From Draconibacterium halophilum (lineage in GTDB: Bacteria; Bacteroidota; Bacteroidia; Bacteroidales; Prolixibacteraceae): DNA of 64,000 nucleotides. A model generated the notes under the pieces. The model was not told the DNA's origin. It ran no database searches and saw nothing but the letters and a program-made list of their open reading frames with translations. The stretch lies in assembly GCF_010448835.1 (NCBI RefSeq), contig NZ_CP048409.1:2364001-2428000 (forward strand), written 5' to 3'. How positions within the stretch are numbered: the first letter of the stretch is position 1; the number at the start of each line of letters is the position of its first letter. Below, in pieces: positions 1-8,521 of the stretch. A program made the position numbers and the translations under genes.

Positions 1-338
1 ATGTAGTTTTGATACAAAAATATATTTACTTCCACTGTGTTTTATTCGAAAAGCCAGCTCGTTGTTTTGTAAACGAATAGAGAGGGGACGTTTATACCGC
101 CGGCATAAAGCATTCCTAGTTCGCTTATAATCCAGTCGTTTCGGCCATCAGCAACCAATGCTGCGCGGTCGCCCTTTTTGAAACCAAGTTGGATCAGTCC
201 TGCGGCCAGATCTAAAACTTTCTCGTGGGTTTCTTTGTAGGTAGTAGGTTGGTATTCACCTTTTGTCTTTTCCCAGAGATATGGATTGTCGGGGTAGTTA
301 GCAACAGCGGTTTCAAATAGCGCAACGATGGTTTTCAT
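1..338 (-). CDS. Long-chain fatty acid-CoA ligase (AMP-forming), N-terminal part, frameshifted and cut by the window edge
   Basis: The first ~80 residues from the ATG at 338 match the start of FadD-type AMP-forming acyl-CoA synthetases: an early PDNPYLWEK segment, a TYKETHEKV segment and GFKKGDRAALVADGRNDW. The gene would activate free fatty acids to acyl-CoA in the cytoplasm. After GGINVP the frame reads SLFVYKTTSWLFE and stops at 42. Adding one base to the G4 run at 84-87 restores a sensible family sequence (PLSIRLQNNELAFRIKHSG, then SKYIFVSK) that stays open to base 1. So this is one gene with a one-base loss in a homopolymer, either a real mutation or a sequencing error. The rest lies outside the window. 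No AMP-binding motif is visible here, so substrate length is unknown. Confidence 0.75.
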
Positions 339-456
339 AAGTTGTTAATTAGATAAGAGATCCTGGTTCGATCTTTAATTAATATTCACACAAAATGTAA
401 GAAGTCAAAAATAAGAAAAATCCCTTACGAAGATTTTTTTTAAAGGTTTCATAAAA

Positions 457-476
457 AAATGCCCTTTCGGGCATTT
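457..476 (-). terminator. Rho-independent terminator of galM
   Basis: AAATGCCC (457-464), loop TTTC, GGGCATTT (469-476). On the minus strand the stem is followed by a run of seven T. It lies 4 bases past the galM stop. Confidence 0.8.
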
Positions 477-479
477 CTT

Positions 480-1517
480 TTATTCTGTTATAAATTTGTA
501 GATTGTTTTCTGATCGTAAAGCTCACCGGGCTTTAAAACCGTAGTTGGGAATTTGGGGTGATGCACCGAATCAGGATAATGCTGGGTTTCCAGCGCGATA
601 CCCGCGTAACTGCCAAATTTCTTTTTACCATCAATTGTGAACTCTGGAATCCAGTAGCCAGAATAAACCTGCATTCCCGGCTGAGTGGTGTACACTTCCA
701 CCTTACGTCCGCTTTTTGCTTCGCTTAATGCTCCGGCCATAATCAGGTCGCCGTCTTCGTTGTCAAAAACAAAGTTGTCGTCGTAACCCATTTCAAGGCC
801 TTCGGCGTTAATCTTTTTGGGTGAAGTAAAATCAAATGCGGTTCCAACGACCGGAAGTATTTTCCCTGTTGGAATTTGCTCCACCATATCTGTCATTTTT
901 GTGGCATTCAGTTCCAGTTCGTGGTTCAGAATATTTTCTTTTCCTCCGGTTAGGTTAAAGTACGTGTGGTTCGTAAGGTTTATCACCGTAGTTTTATCTG
1001 TCTCGGCATAATACTGAATTGCCAGATCATTTTCTTCATTTAATGTATAAATGCAGGTAACTTTTAGGTTGCCCGGATAATTCTCTTCTCCGTTAGGACT
1101 CAAGTAACTTAACTTAACACCAACTTCGTTTGGTGAGTCAATAATTTCGGCATCGAACAATTTTTTGTCGAATCCTTCCAACCCGCCATGCAAATGGTTG
1201 GGACCATTGTTTATCGCCATTTTGTAGGTTTTTCCTTCAATCTCAAGGTGACCTTTTGCAATGCGGTTACCAAATCTGCCAATAATTGCTCCAAAATAAG
1301 GACAACTTTCCAAATATTCATCGCTTTGGTAAGTTTCCAGTTTTTCAAAACCACAAACTATATTATCTATTGATCCATTTTTATTGGGCATATCAATTGC
1401 CGTAATAATGGCACCGTAGTTGGTTATTTTGATCTTTAGTGTATCGTTGCTAAGGGTAAATAGTTGGGCCTCACGGCCATCCTTTAATGTTCCGAATGTT
1501 GTTGTTGTTATTTTCAT
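480..1517 (-). CDS. galM: Aldose 1-epimerase (galactose mutarotase)
   Basis: At 345 residues this has the usual GalM length and no signal peptide. It interconverts alpha and beta anomers of galactose in the cytoplasm, feeding alpha-galactose to GalK. Visible family motifs are GRFGNRI (80-86), NHLHGG (107-112, with a His expected to act as general acid/base partner), NHTYFNLTG near 180 and the C-terminal LETQHYPDS holding the expected catalytic Glu. It is transcribed away from the regulator and galKT genes, leaving a 349-base divergent region that carries one copy of the gal operator. Confidence in the function is high; exact sugar preference is inferred from context. Confidence 0.93.
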   Translation of the reverse strand: MKITTTTFGTLKDGREAQLFTLSNDTLKIKITNYGAIITAIDMPNKNGSIDNIVCGFEKLETYQSDEYLESCPYFGAIIGRFGNRIAKGHLEIEGKTYKMAINNGPNHLHGGLEGFDKKLFDAEIIDSPNEVGVKLSYLSPNGEENYPGNLKVTCIYTLNEENDLAIQYYAETDKTTVINLTNHTYFNLTGGKENILNHELELNATKMTDMVEQIPTGKILPVVGTAFDFTSPKKINAEGLEMGYDDNFVFDNEDGDLIMAGALSEAKSGRKVEVYTTQPGMQVYSGYWIPEFTIDGKKKFGSYAGIALETQHYPDSVHHPKFPTTVLKPGELYDQKTIYKFITE

Positions 1518-1572
1518 TATAATCTAATTATTTTGTTTTACTATTTCTTGCAACCGGGCTAATTCCCCGTTT

Positions 1573-1625
1573 GCTATCTTGCTCTTTTTCTTAAAAATTA
1601 TACCGGGTGCTATCTTGCTCTTTTT
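1573..1625. repeat. Pair of 17-bp direct repeats upstream of galM
   Basis: The 17-mer GCTATCTTGCTCTTTTT occurs at 1573-1589 and again at 1609-1625, 36 bases apart, each preceded by a C/G-rich triplet cluster. A related TACCGGGnGCTAnC stretch is found at 1601-1614 and at 49226-49239. The rest of 1518-1866 is AT-rich leader; a 70-codon plus-strand frame there has no recognizable product. Confidence 0.55.
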
Positions 1626-1790
1626 TTCTGAATTTTCATTCAAAGGTATTCAAGTCAGGCATTATATTTTAGTTTTGCTTAAAATATGTAGTGGTTTTAA
1701 AGTTTTGTTGCATGTTACATCGTGTAAATATGCTAACCAACTGTTAACTGCAAATTTTGAAAGAGCAAAAATGCAAAAATCAAAAAATTA

Positions 1791-1808
1791 ACTGGTAGGT
1801 ACTGGTGG
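1791..1808. promoter_or_regulatory. Operator copy 1 of the GntR-type galactose regulator
   Basis: ACTGGTAGGTACTGGTGG is an 18-bp site built as a direct repeat of ACTGGT with 10-bp spacing. Its exact reverse complement lies at 2942-2959 before galK. It sits 58 bases before the regulator ATG and upstream of a TAGCTTTG -7 element at 1843-1850, so it could serve autoregulation and the divergent galM. Confidence 0.75.
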
Positions 1809-1866
1809 TGTTTTAAAACATCATTTTGTAATAAAAAACTACTAGCTTTGTGTAAAGCTTTACTAA

Positions 1867-2874
1867 ATGCCAAAACGAAGAGTAATTTCGATCAATCCAA
1901 AATCATCGGTGCCAAAATACCGCCAAATAATAGATACGGTACTAAAATCAATTGAAAAAAAACGTTTGAAAAAAGGGGATAAAGTTCCTTCAATTAACCA
2001 AATATGTTCCGAATTTAGTCTTAGTCGCGACACGGTAATGTTCGCCTTTAACGAGCTAAAATCGAAAGGTATATTAAAAAGCCAGCCCGGAAAAGGGTAT
2101 TACATTGCCAGTACCGAGATAAAAGTTGAAGAACGTGTTTTTGTGTTGTTCGACGAGCTAAACGCTTTCAAAGAAGACCTTTATAATTCACTAATCAACT
2201 CGCTTAAAGGCAAGGCCACCGTCGAAGTGTATTTTCATCATTTTAATTACAAGGTGTTCAAGAACCTGATTACCGAGAGTATCGGGAATTACACATCGTA
2301 TTTAATTATGCCTGCTACTTTCGATAATACGGGGCATTTATTATCAAAGCTGCCGCAAGACAGGGTTTATATTATTGACCGCCTAAAACCTGAATTGGCA
2401 AAATATCCGGTGGTTTACCAGGATTTTGAGCAGGATTTTTATGATGCTTTGGTAGAAGGGAAGGAGATGATTGAGAAATACCGAAGATTGGTTTTTGTAA
2501 ATCCCGGAGGTAAAGAACCTGAAGAACGATCAGAAGGATTTAAACGGTTTTGTGAGGAGAATGATTTTAGATACGAGATTGTAAAATCGCTTGATGGAGT
2601 TAAACCATCATTATGGGAGGCTTATTTTCTGATTTCAGACCGGGATCTGGTAGAAATGGTGAAAATTGCCAAATACTGCAAGTTTAAGTTAGGCAAAAAG
2701 TTTGGCATAGTTTCATTTAATAATACCATGCTAAAAGAAGTAGTTTCGGGTGGTATTACTACCATTTCAACTGATTTTACCGAAATGGGAAGAACTCTTG
2801 CCAATATGGTTGTAACACGCGATAAGTCGCAAGTGCGTAACAACGCACGAATGATTGTAAGAAATAGTTTATAA
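1867..2874 (+). CDS. GntR-family transcription regulator with LacI-type ligand domain (galactose regulator)
   Basis: 335 residues. Residues ~10-80 are a GntR winged helix (VPKYRQIIDTVLKSIEKK, then PSINQICSEFSLSRDTV, then GILKSQPGKGYY). Residues ~85-335 form a periplasmic-binding-protein-like sensor domain, as in the AraR-type GntR proteins of Bacteroidota and Firmicutes, ending with the typical GIVSFNNTMLKEVVSGGITTISTDF segment. It is cytoplasmic and binds DNA. Lying between galM and galKT, with identical inverted 18-bp sites before itself and galK, it is most likely the galactose-responsive regulator of this locus. The galK site covers the expected transcription start, which suggests repression relieved by a sugar. 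The effector is inferred, not seen. Confidence 0.85.
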   Translation: MPKRRVISINPKSSVPKYRQIIDTVLKSIEKKRLKKGDKVPSINQICSEFSLSRDTVMFAFNELKSKGILKSQPGKGYYIASTEIKVEERVFVLFDELNAFKEDLYNSLINSLKGKATVEVYFHHFNYKVFKNLITESIGNYTSYLIMPATFDNTGHLLSKLPQDRVYIIDRLKPELAKYPVVYQDFEQDFYDALVEGKEMIEKYRRLVFVNPGGKEPEERSEGFKRFCEENDFRYEIVKSLDGVKPSLWEAYFLISDRDLVEMVKIAKYCKFKLGKKFGIVSFNNTMLKEVVSGGITTISTDFTEMGRTLANMVVTRDKSQVRNNARMIVRNSL

Positions 2875-2909
2875 ATGTTAAATCTGCTGTGCAACATCTA
2901 TTGATAGCG

Positions 2910-2959
2910 TTTGCAGGTAGCATTTAAAATTATATTTGTACCCACCAGTACCTACCAGT
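2910..2959 (+). promoter_or_regulatory. galK promoter with operator copy 2
   Basis: TTTG (2910-2913), 17 bases, then TATATTTG (2931-2938) fits the Bacteroidota -33/-7 consensus. The 18-bp site at 2942-2959 is the exact reverse complement of 1791-1808 and covers the expected start point, a position suited to a repressor. Confidence 0.78.
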
Positions 2960-2999
2960 TGAAAAATAGATATTAAAGTATATAAATCAATAACAGATT

Positions 3000-4289
3000 A
3001 TGACTAAGATCAACGTATTAAATGAAAAAATTAACGGAGGAAATAACCCGTTATTCAAAGAGTTATATGGCAGTGATGTTGCCGAATTAAAAGGTCAGGC
3101 TGAACGTTATGCAGACCTGATGGGAGATTTTGAGGAAACTTTTGGTGGCGATGATGTTTCGTTGTATAGTTCACCCGGTCGAACCGAAATTGGTGGTAAC
3201 CATACCGACCATAATTACGGACGTGTTTTAGCAGGTGCCGTAAACCTTGATAATATTGCAGTGGCAGCCAAAAACGGAACGAATACCGTTCGAATTAAAT
3301 CGGCAGGTTATCCTGAATTCGAAGTTGAGTTGAGCGATTTCCAACCCAACGAAGATGAATATTATACATCAACTTCATTGGTAAAAGGAATTGCTGCAAA
3401 AATGAAGGAGAATGGTTATGCGATTGGTGGTTTTGATGCTTGTATTGAAGGTCGTGTACCAAAAGGTTCGGGATTGAGTTCTTCGGCATCGTTCGAGGTG
3501 TTGATAGGAGCTATTTTTAGCGAACTTTTTAACAATGGGAAAATGGATGCCGTTGAAAACGCGATCATTGGTCAGTGGAGTGAAAACAACTATTTTGGAA
3601 AACCATGTGGTTTAATGGATCAAACAGCTTGTTCTGTTGGTGGTTTAATTACTATCGATTTTAAAGATCCGGCTAATCCAATTGTAAAAGAAGTTGATTT
3701 TGATTTTGTATCAACAGGCTTCTCATTGGTAATTACCGATGTTGGTGGTGGTCATGACGATCCTGCTTCTCAGGCAGAATATGCTTCGTTACCTACTGAA
3801 ATGAAATCGGTTGCTGCTGAGCTCGGAGCCGAAGTGCTTCGCGAAGTTACGCTGGAGCAAATTGTAGAAAAGATTCCTGAAATAAGAGAGAAAACCGGCG
3901 ATCGCGCTTTGCTTCGTGCCTATCACTTTCAGGGCGACAATGCACGTGTTGTAAAACAGGTTGAGGCTTTGGAAAACAATGATTTTAAAGCTTTTCTCGA
4001 TATGGTTGTTGAGTCGGGTTACAGCTCGTACATGTATAATCAGAATATTTTTGATGTTGTTCATAAAGACGAACAAGTAGTATCGCTGGCACTGGCACTA
4101 AGCGAAATGGTGTTAAAAGGAACTGGTGCATGGCGTGTGCATGGCGGTGGATTTGGTGGTACTATCCAGGCATTCGTTCCACAAGATAAGCTTGATGAAT
4201 ACGTAAAAGTTTTAGAACATGTTTACGGAAAAGGAAGTTGTCATAAATTGTTTATCCGCTCTAAAGGTTCTGTAAAACTTGACTTTTAG
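3000..4289 (+). CDS. galK: Galactokinase
   Basis: Phosphorylates galactose to galactose 1-phosphate with ATP in the cytoplasm, the first committed Leloir step. The galactokinase signature GRTEIGGNHTDHN is at 60-72, the GHMP ATP-binding loop PKGSGLSSSAS is at 154-164, and the third GHMP motif HGGGFGGT is near 382. At 429 residues it is about 40 longer than E. coli-type GalK; the extra length is mostly N-terminal, before the signature. It has its own promoter and operator and is followed by galT after a 171-base spacer that contains a strong stem-loop. Confidence 0.96.
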   Translation: MTKINVLNEKINGGNNPLFKELYGSDVAELKGQAERYADLMGDFEETFGGDDVSLYSSPGRTEIGGNHTDHNYGRVLAGAVNLDNIAVAAKNGTNTVRIKSAGYPEFEVELSDFQPNEDEYYTSTSLVKGIAAKMKENGYAIGGFDACIEGRVPKGSGLSSSASFEVLIGAIFSELFNNGKMDAVENAIIGQWSENNYFGKPCGLMDQTACSVGGLITIDFKDPANPIVKEVDFDFVSTGFSLVITDVGGGHDDPASQAEYASLPTEMKSVAAELGAEVLREVTLEQIVEKIPEIREKTGDRALLRAYHFQGDNARVVKQVEALENNDFKAFLDMVVESGYSSYMYNQNIFDVVHKDEQVVSLALALSEMVLKGTGAWRVHGGGFGGTIQAFVPQDKLDEYVKVLEHVYGKGSCHKLFIRSKGSVKLDF

Positions 4290-4377
4290 GCAGAGAAATG
4301 TCATCCTAAGTGGTAAAAGATAGTGTGAAAAAAAACTTCTAATTTGCTCACTATTTCAATTGATATTTTAACTTTGA

Positions 4378-4433
4378 GGCCGAATATTTAACTTATCCCG
4401 ATCTAACATTCGGAATAAGTTAGTTTTTCGGCC
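4378..4433 (+). other. Long stem-loop in the galK-galT spacer
   Basis: Nested complementary arms: GGCCGAA (4378-4384) with TTCGGCC (4427-4433), TAACTTAT (4389-4396) with ATAAGTTA (4415-4422), and CCGA (4398-4401) with TCGG (4410-4413). There is no T-run directly after it, so it looks more like an mRNA processing or stability element than a terminator. Confidence 0.6.
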
Positions 4434-4460
4434 TAAATTATAACTGACATAATAAATCAG

Positions 4461-5504
4461 ATGAGTTTTAACATTGAAGACCATCCTCATAAAAGATATA
4501 ACCCATTAAATGGCGATTGGATTTTAGTGTCGCCACACAGGGCCAAAAGGCCTTGGCAGGGACAGGTTGAAAAACCGGTTGTTCAAAAACGACCGAAATA
4601 TGATCCGAATTGTTACCTCTGTGCAGGAAATGAAAGAGCCGGAGGAAAAGTTAACCCCGATTATAAAGGAACCTTTGTATTTACCAACGATTTTAGTGCT
4701 TTGCTTACCGATACTCCTGATGGAAGTATTAATGATGGCGAATTGTTTCAAGCGCAAAGCGAAAGTGGAATTTGTAAGGTAATTTGTTTTAGCGAAGATC
4801 ACAGTCTTACTATTCCAGAAATGGAAGTTTCCGATATTCGAAAAGTGGTAGACCTTTGGTGTGAGCAATATTCCGAATTGGGCGAAAATCCGGCTATCAA
4901 TTATGTGCAGATATTCGAGAACAAAGGTGCCATTATGGGGTGTTCTAATCCACATCCACACGGGCAGATCTGGTCGTCGAAAGGAATTCCTACCGAACCA
5001 TCAAAAGAGAGTAAAACACAAAAAGAATATTTTGAAAAGCATGGTCGTACTATGCTGCTCGACTATGTAAATGCCGAACTGGAAAAGAAAGATCGTTTGC
5101 TCGATCAGAACGATTCGTTTGTGGCATTAATCCCGTTTTGGGCGGTTTGGCCGTTCGAGGCCATGATAATCAGTAAACGACCAGTTCAGAATATTTTGGA
5201 GCTAACCGAAGAAGAACGAAGCGACTTGGCAGATATTTACAAAAAACTGACTCTAATGTATGATAACCTGTTTGAAACATCGTTTGCGTATTCAGCCGGT
5301 TTGCACCAGGCTCCAACTGATGGTGAAGACCATCCGGAGTGGCATTTGCATATGCATTTTTATCCGCCATTATTACGTTCTGCAACCGTTAAAAAGTTTA
5401 TGGTAGGTTATGAAATGCTGGGGACTCCACAACGCGATATTACTGCTGAAGGAGCTGCTAAAAGGTTACGTGATTTACCTAAGATTCATTTTAAAAAGAA
5501 CTAA
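4461..5504 (+). CDS. galT: Galactose-1-phosphate uridylyltransferase
   Basis: 347 residues, the family's usual length. It exchanges UMP between UDP-glucose and galactose 1-phosphate. The N-terminal zinc-type pair CYLC is at 51-54 and the catalytic HPHGQIW motif at 165-171, with His167 the expected nucleophile. A second His cluster (HPEWHLHMHFYPP) lies near 292. It is downstream of galK in the same direction and 30 bases before the MFS carrier, so the three genes probably form one operon. galE, needed to close the Leloir cycle, is not in this window. Confidence 0.96.
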   Translation: MSFNIEDHPHKRYNPLNGDWILVSPHRAKRPWQGQVEKPVVQKRPKYDPNCYLCAGNERAGGKVNPDYKGTFVFTNDFSALLTDTPDGSINDGELFQAQSESGICKVICFSEDHSLTIPEMEVSDIRKVVDLWCEQYSELGENPAINYVQIFENKGAIMGCSNPHPHGQIWSSKGIPTEPSKESKTQKEYFEKHGRTMLLDYVNAELEKKDRLLDQNDSFVALIPFWAVWPFEAMIISKRPVQNILELTEEERSDLADIYKKLTLMYDNLFETSFAYSAGLHQAPTDGEDHPEWHLHMHFYPPLLRSATVKKFMVGYEMLGTPQRDITAEGAAKRLRDLPKIHFKKN

Positions 5505-5534
5505 TTATTAATTACAAAAATCAATAAAATTATT

Positions 5535-6830
5535 ATGGAAGCTAAAAATCAAAGTTACACAGTACCTATTATCATGATGATTCTGCTGTTTGGTATGATC
5601 GCATTTGTTACCAATCTGGCAGCTCCAATGGGTGTTGTGCTAAAGTCGCAGTTTGGTGCGAGTAATTTCCAGGGAATGTTAGGTAACGCGGCAAACTTTA
5701 TCGCTTATGCTGTGATGGGAATTCCTGGAGGCCTTTTACTTCAGCGAGTTGGTTATAAAAAGACTGCATTAATTGCAATTGCAGTTGGATTTGTTGGTGT
5801 TGGAATTCAATATTTATCAGGTCATGCAAGTGAAACTTCTGCATTTACTGTATACTTGATTGGTGCATTTGTTGCAGGTTTTTCAATGACACTGTTAAAC
5901 ACAGTTGTAAACCCTATGCTTAATACACTTGGTGGTGAAGGAAATAAAGGAAACCAGTTAATTCAGGTTGGAGGTTCATTCAACTCGGTAATGGCCACTT
6001 TTACTCCTGCCTTTGTAGGTATTTTAATAGGAGAGCGTGTAGCTCAAGCCCGAATTACAGACATTTTTCCGGTGATGTATATCGCACTTGGAATTTTTGC
6101 TTTGGTTTTCTTTGTTTTACTGGCTGTTAATATTCCTGAGCCTAATGTTAAATCTGCATCGGACTCACTCAAAAGCCTGATGACAGGAGCCATGAAATTC
6201 CGTCACTTCATTTTCGGTGCTATTGGAATTTTTGTATACGTAGGTGTTGAGGTAGGAGTACCCGGAACACTTATTTTCTGGTTGACAGACCCGGCGCTTG
6301 GAATAGGTGCAGGTACTGCAGGTTCAGTTGCCGGAACTTATTGGCTGCTAATGCTTGCCGGACGTTTGATTGGAGCATCAATAGGTAGCACGGTTTCAAG
6401 TAAAACGATGTTAACTTTTGCTTCATTCGTAGGAATGGTATTAGTTCTTTTGGCAATTTTATTACCTACATCAACCATGGTAAGCATGCCAGGATTCCAG
6501 GTTCAAGGTAGTTCATTGTCATTTGTGTTCGCTGAAGTTCCGATTAATGCGATGTTCCTTGTTCTGGTAGGATTGTGTACATCCATCATGTGGGGTGGTA
6601 TATTTAACCTTGCTGTTGAAGGTTTGGGTAAATATGTTGCTGCTGCTTCCGGTATTTTTATGACACTTGTTGTGGGTGGCGGATTGCTTCCTTTGGCACA
6701 GAATGCTGTTGCCGACGGTTTAGGATTCCAACCTTCGTACTGGGTGCCGTTCTTAGGATTGGCTTACCTGTTCTTTTATGCAACAATTGGTAGTAAAGTA
6801 CATAAACGTGCCGAAAGCGTTAGGATTTAA
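5535..6830 (+). CDS. Sugar MFS transporter, FucP/GluP family (probable galactose/glucose uptake)
   Basis: 431 residues with about 12 hydrophobic segments and no signal peptide, so an inner-membrane carrier. The sequence belongs to the FucP/glucose-galactose:H+ symporter branch of MFS: an opening segment FVTNLAAPMGVVLKSQFG, GIPGGLLLQRVGYKK at the first cytoplasmic loop, NTVVNPMLNTLGG, and MWGGIFNLAVEGLGKY in the C-terminal half. It lies 30 bases after galT and before a strong terminator, so it is the last gene of the gal operon and most likely imports galactose. Substrate is inferred from context. Confidence 0.88.
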   Translation: MEAKNQSYTVPIIMMILLFGMIAFVTNLAAPMGVVLKSQFGASNFQGMLGNAANFIAYAVMGIPGGLLLQRVGYKKTALIAIAVGFVGVGIQYLSGHASETSAFTVYLIGAFVAGFSMTLLNTVVNPMLNTLGGEGNKGNQLIQVGGSFNSVMATFTPAFVGILIGERVAQARITDIFPVMYIALGIFALVFFVLLAVNIPEPNVKSASDSLKSLMTGAMKFRHFIFGAIGIFVYVGVEVGVPGTLIFWLTDPALGIGAGTAGSVAGTYWLLMLAGRLIGASIGSTVSSKTMLTFASFVGMVLVLLAILLPTSTMVSMPGFQVQGSSLSFVFAEVPINAMFLVLVGLCTSIMWGGIFNLAVEGLGKYVAAASGIFMTLVVGGGLLPLAQNAVADGLGFQPSYWVPFLGLAYLFFYATIGSKVHKRAESVRI

Positions 6831-6887
6831 AGGAAATTAGAACCTGACTTGTTCAGGATTTAAATATCAATTCGGGATTAACCCGGG

Positions 6888-6918
6888 AAGCCACTTGCTT
6901 TAGCAGGTGGCTTTTTTT
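6888..6918 (+). terminator. Terminator of the galK-galT-MFS operon
   Basis: GCCACTTGC (6890-6898), short loop, GCAGGTGGC (6903-6911) and seven T. One G-U pair in the stem. Just before it TCGGGATTAACCCGG (6872-6886) is a 15-mer shared with 57244-57258. Confidence 0.85.
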
Positions 6919-6997
6919 ATGGTGCTAAAAAAGAACTTTAAAAAATTAAGGTGTTGCATACACTTTTTTTTATTTTAGCACCACTTAATTACTAGCA

Positions 6998-7260
6998 ACC
7001 TGAGTTCGATTTTAAATCTTTCCTCAGTTTGAACTAATTCTTGTATAAATTGGTTCAGATTTTTGAAGGAATATCGGGATAATTCAAAAAATTATGAACC
7101 AATTTATACAAGAATTAGGCAAATCCGAAGGAAAATACATAAATACACAATCTTTGAACCCAAAATATCTTAAAATAGCCCGCTATTCTCGCGATATTTT
7201 TAATCCAAATCTTGCATATCTATGAATTCCTGAGGCTAATATTTAAAATCGAAATCAGGT
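6998..7260. mobile_element. MITE-like element with terminal and internal inverted repeats
   Basis: Outer arms 6998-7017 and 7241-7260 are inverted repeats with 19 of 20 bases matching. Inside, 7034-7057 and 7095-7118 form a perfect 24-bp inverted repeat around a 37-base loop. No open frame is visible inside. It occupies almost all of the space between the gal terminator and the next ATG (7265). No clear target duplication was seen. It may be a non-autonomous mobile element or a large structured leader. Confidence 0.55.
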
Positions 7261-7264
7261 TATT

Positions 7265-8179
7265 ATGTACGATATAATCGGCGATGTTCATGGTTATAAA
7301 GCCCAGCTAAAAAAGCTATTGCTCGAGATGGGCTACCAAAAAGCGAATGGTAGTTATTCGCATCCTACGCGTAAGGCAATTTTTGTGGGCGATTTTATAA
7401 ATCGTGGTCCTGAGATCAGGAAGACAATCCGAATGGTCAGGGCTATGGTTGAAAACGGCCATGCATATGCGGTGCTTGGTAATCACGAGCTCAATGCTAT
7501 TATCTATCATCTGAAAGACAAGCAGGGGAAGTCAATTATCTCCAAACCCAGTAAATATTTTTTGTCGCTTTTTAAAACTATCAACGAATATTCACTTGGA
7601 TCAAAAGAGCTGGATGAGCAGTTGAAATGGATGCGTACATTACCCCTTTATCTCGATTTGGGCGAAATAAGAGTTGTACACGCTTGTTGGTCTGATGAGG
7701 CGATTAAAGTAGCCGATTCTTTGTATGAAGATGGCAGAATAAGAAAAAGAGTTTTTCGCAAGGTGTATAAGAAATCAAGTTCGGAGGAGGCAAAAAGTGT
7801 GTGGCAGCTTACAAAAGGTGTAAACTTGAAATTGCCCTCTGATTTGAGAGTTATGAGTAACAAAGGTGTTTCACCTCGTTCGTTCAGAATCAGATGGTGG
7901 GATAACCTGGAAGGAATGACATTTAAAGAAGCTTCGTTTGAAAGCAAATATTCGATGCCTTCGTATACTATTCCATCAGAAATTGTACCCGGCACCTTCC
8001 CTTATCCCGATGATGCCCCGATTGTTTTTTTCGGACATTATTGTCGAGGGGCAGGGCCATACATAATAAAACACAATGTTTGTTGCGTTGATTCATGTGT
8101 TGCCGGTACTAAATCTCTTTTAGCCTATCGATGGAGTGGAGAAAAGGAGCTAGATATGAATCATTTAGTAAAAATATAG
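7265..8179 (+). CDS. Metallophosphoesterase of the PPP (calcineurin-like) family
   Basis: 304 residues, cytoplasmic. It shows the metal-binding motifs GDVHG (6-10), GDFINRGP near 43 and GNHE near 76, plus the later HACW and FFGHY histidine motifs, as in PrpA and symmetrical ApaH-like phosphatases. It should hydrolyse phosphoester or dinucleoside polyphosphate bonds using two divalent metals. The ATG lies 4 bases beyond the right arm of the inverted-repeat element at 6998-7260, so its transcription signals would have to be in or before that element. Substrate cannot be told from sequence. There is no cofunctional neighbour. Confidence 0.82.
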   Translation: MYDIIGDVHGYKAQLKKLLLEMGYQKANGSYSHPTRKAIFVGDFINRGPEIRKTIRMVRAMVENGHAYAVLGNHELNAIIYHLKDKQGKSIISKPSKYFLSLFKTINEYSLGSKELDEQLKWMRTLPLYLDLGEIRVVHACWSDEAIKVADSLYEDGRIRKRVFRKVYKKSSSEEAKSVWQLTKGVNLKLPSDLRVMSNKGVSPRSFRIRWWDNLEGMTFKEASFESKYSMPSYTIPSEIVPGTFPYPDDAPIVFFGHYCRGAGPYIIKHNVCCVDSCVAGTKSLLAYRWSGEKELDMNHLVKI

Positions 8180-8249
8180 GATCAAAAAATCGTGCATTGT
8201 GCTGATATTCAGCGGAATGAATAAAATGTCAAAAAAATATTTTTTTGTA

Positions 8250-8279
8250 TTGCAAGTAAAAAAAGAAAGTATATATTTG
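8250..8279 (+). promoter_or_regulatory. Promoter of the tRNA-Asp pair
   Basis: TTG (8250-8252), 19 bases, TATATTTG (8272-8279): a near-ideal Bacteroidota promoter. The first tRNA starts 57 bases beyond it. Confidence 0.7.
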
Positions 8280-8335
8280 CATCACCTTTGCAAAGGGCTT
8301 CAAGCCACTTGAAAAGGTAAAAGTTCTAAAAAAAC

Positions 8336-8409
8336 GGTGGCGTAGTTCAGTTGGTTAGAATGCCGGCCTGTCACGCCGGAGGTCGCGAGTTCGAGTCTCG
8401 TCGTCACCG
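8336..8409 (+). tRNA. tRNA-Asp (anticodon GTC), copy 1
   Basis: 74-nt cloverleaf. Acceptor GGTGGCG (8336-8342) pairs with CGTCACC (8402-8408), one G-U; anticodon GTC at 8370-8372 in a GCCGG/CCGGC-type stem; T-arm GCGAG-TTCGAGT-CTCGT. CCA is not encoded. Confidence 0.95.
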
Positions 8410-8447
8410 CTTATTTTTTATAAAAAAGTTTAGAACATCATTTTATT

Positions 8448-8521
8448 GGTGGCGTAGTTCAGTTGGTTAGAATGCCGGCCTGTCACGCCGGAGGTCGCGA
8501 GTTCGAGTCTCGTCGTCACCG
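8448..8521 (+). tRNA. tRNA-Asp (anticodon GTC), copy 2
   Basis: Identical to copy 1 over all 74 bases and 38 bases after it; anticodon at 8482-8484. Its 3' third and the following terminator are duplicated at 8805-8909 beyond the GIY-YIG gene. Confidence 0.95.

Noticed and set aside
1579..1791. 70-codon plus-strand frame in the galM-regulator gap
   Set aside because: No domain or signal peptide that makes sense; it overlaps the direct repeats and ends at the operator. Probably chance.
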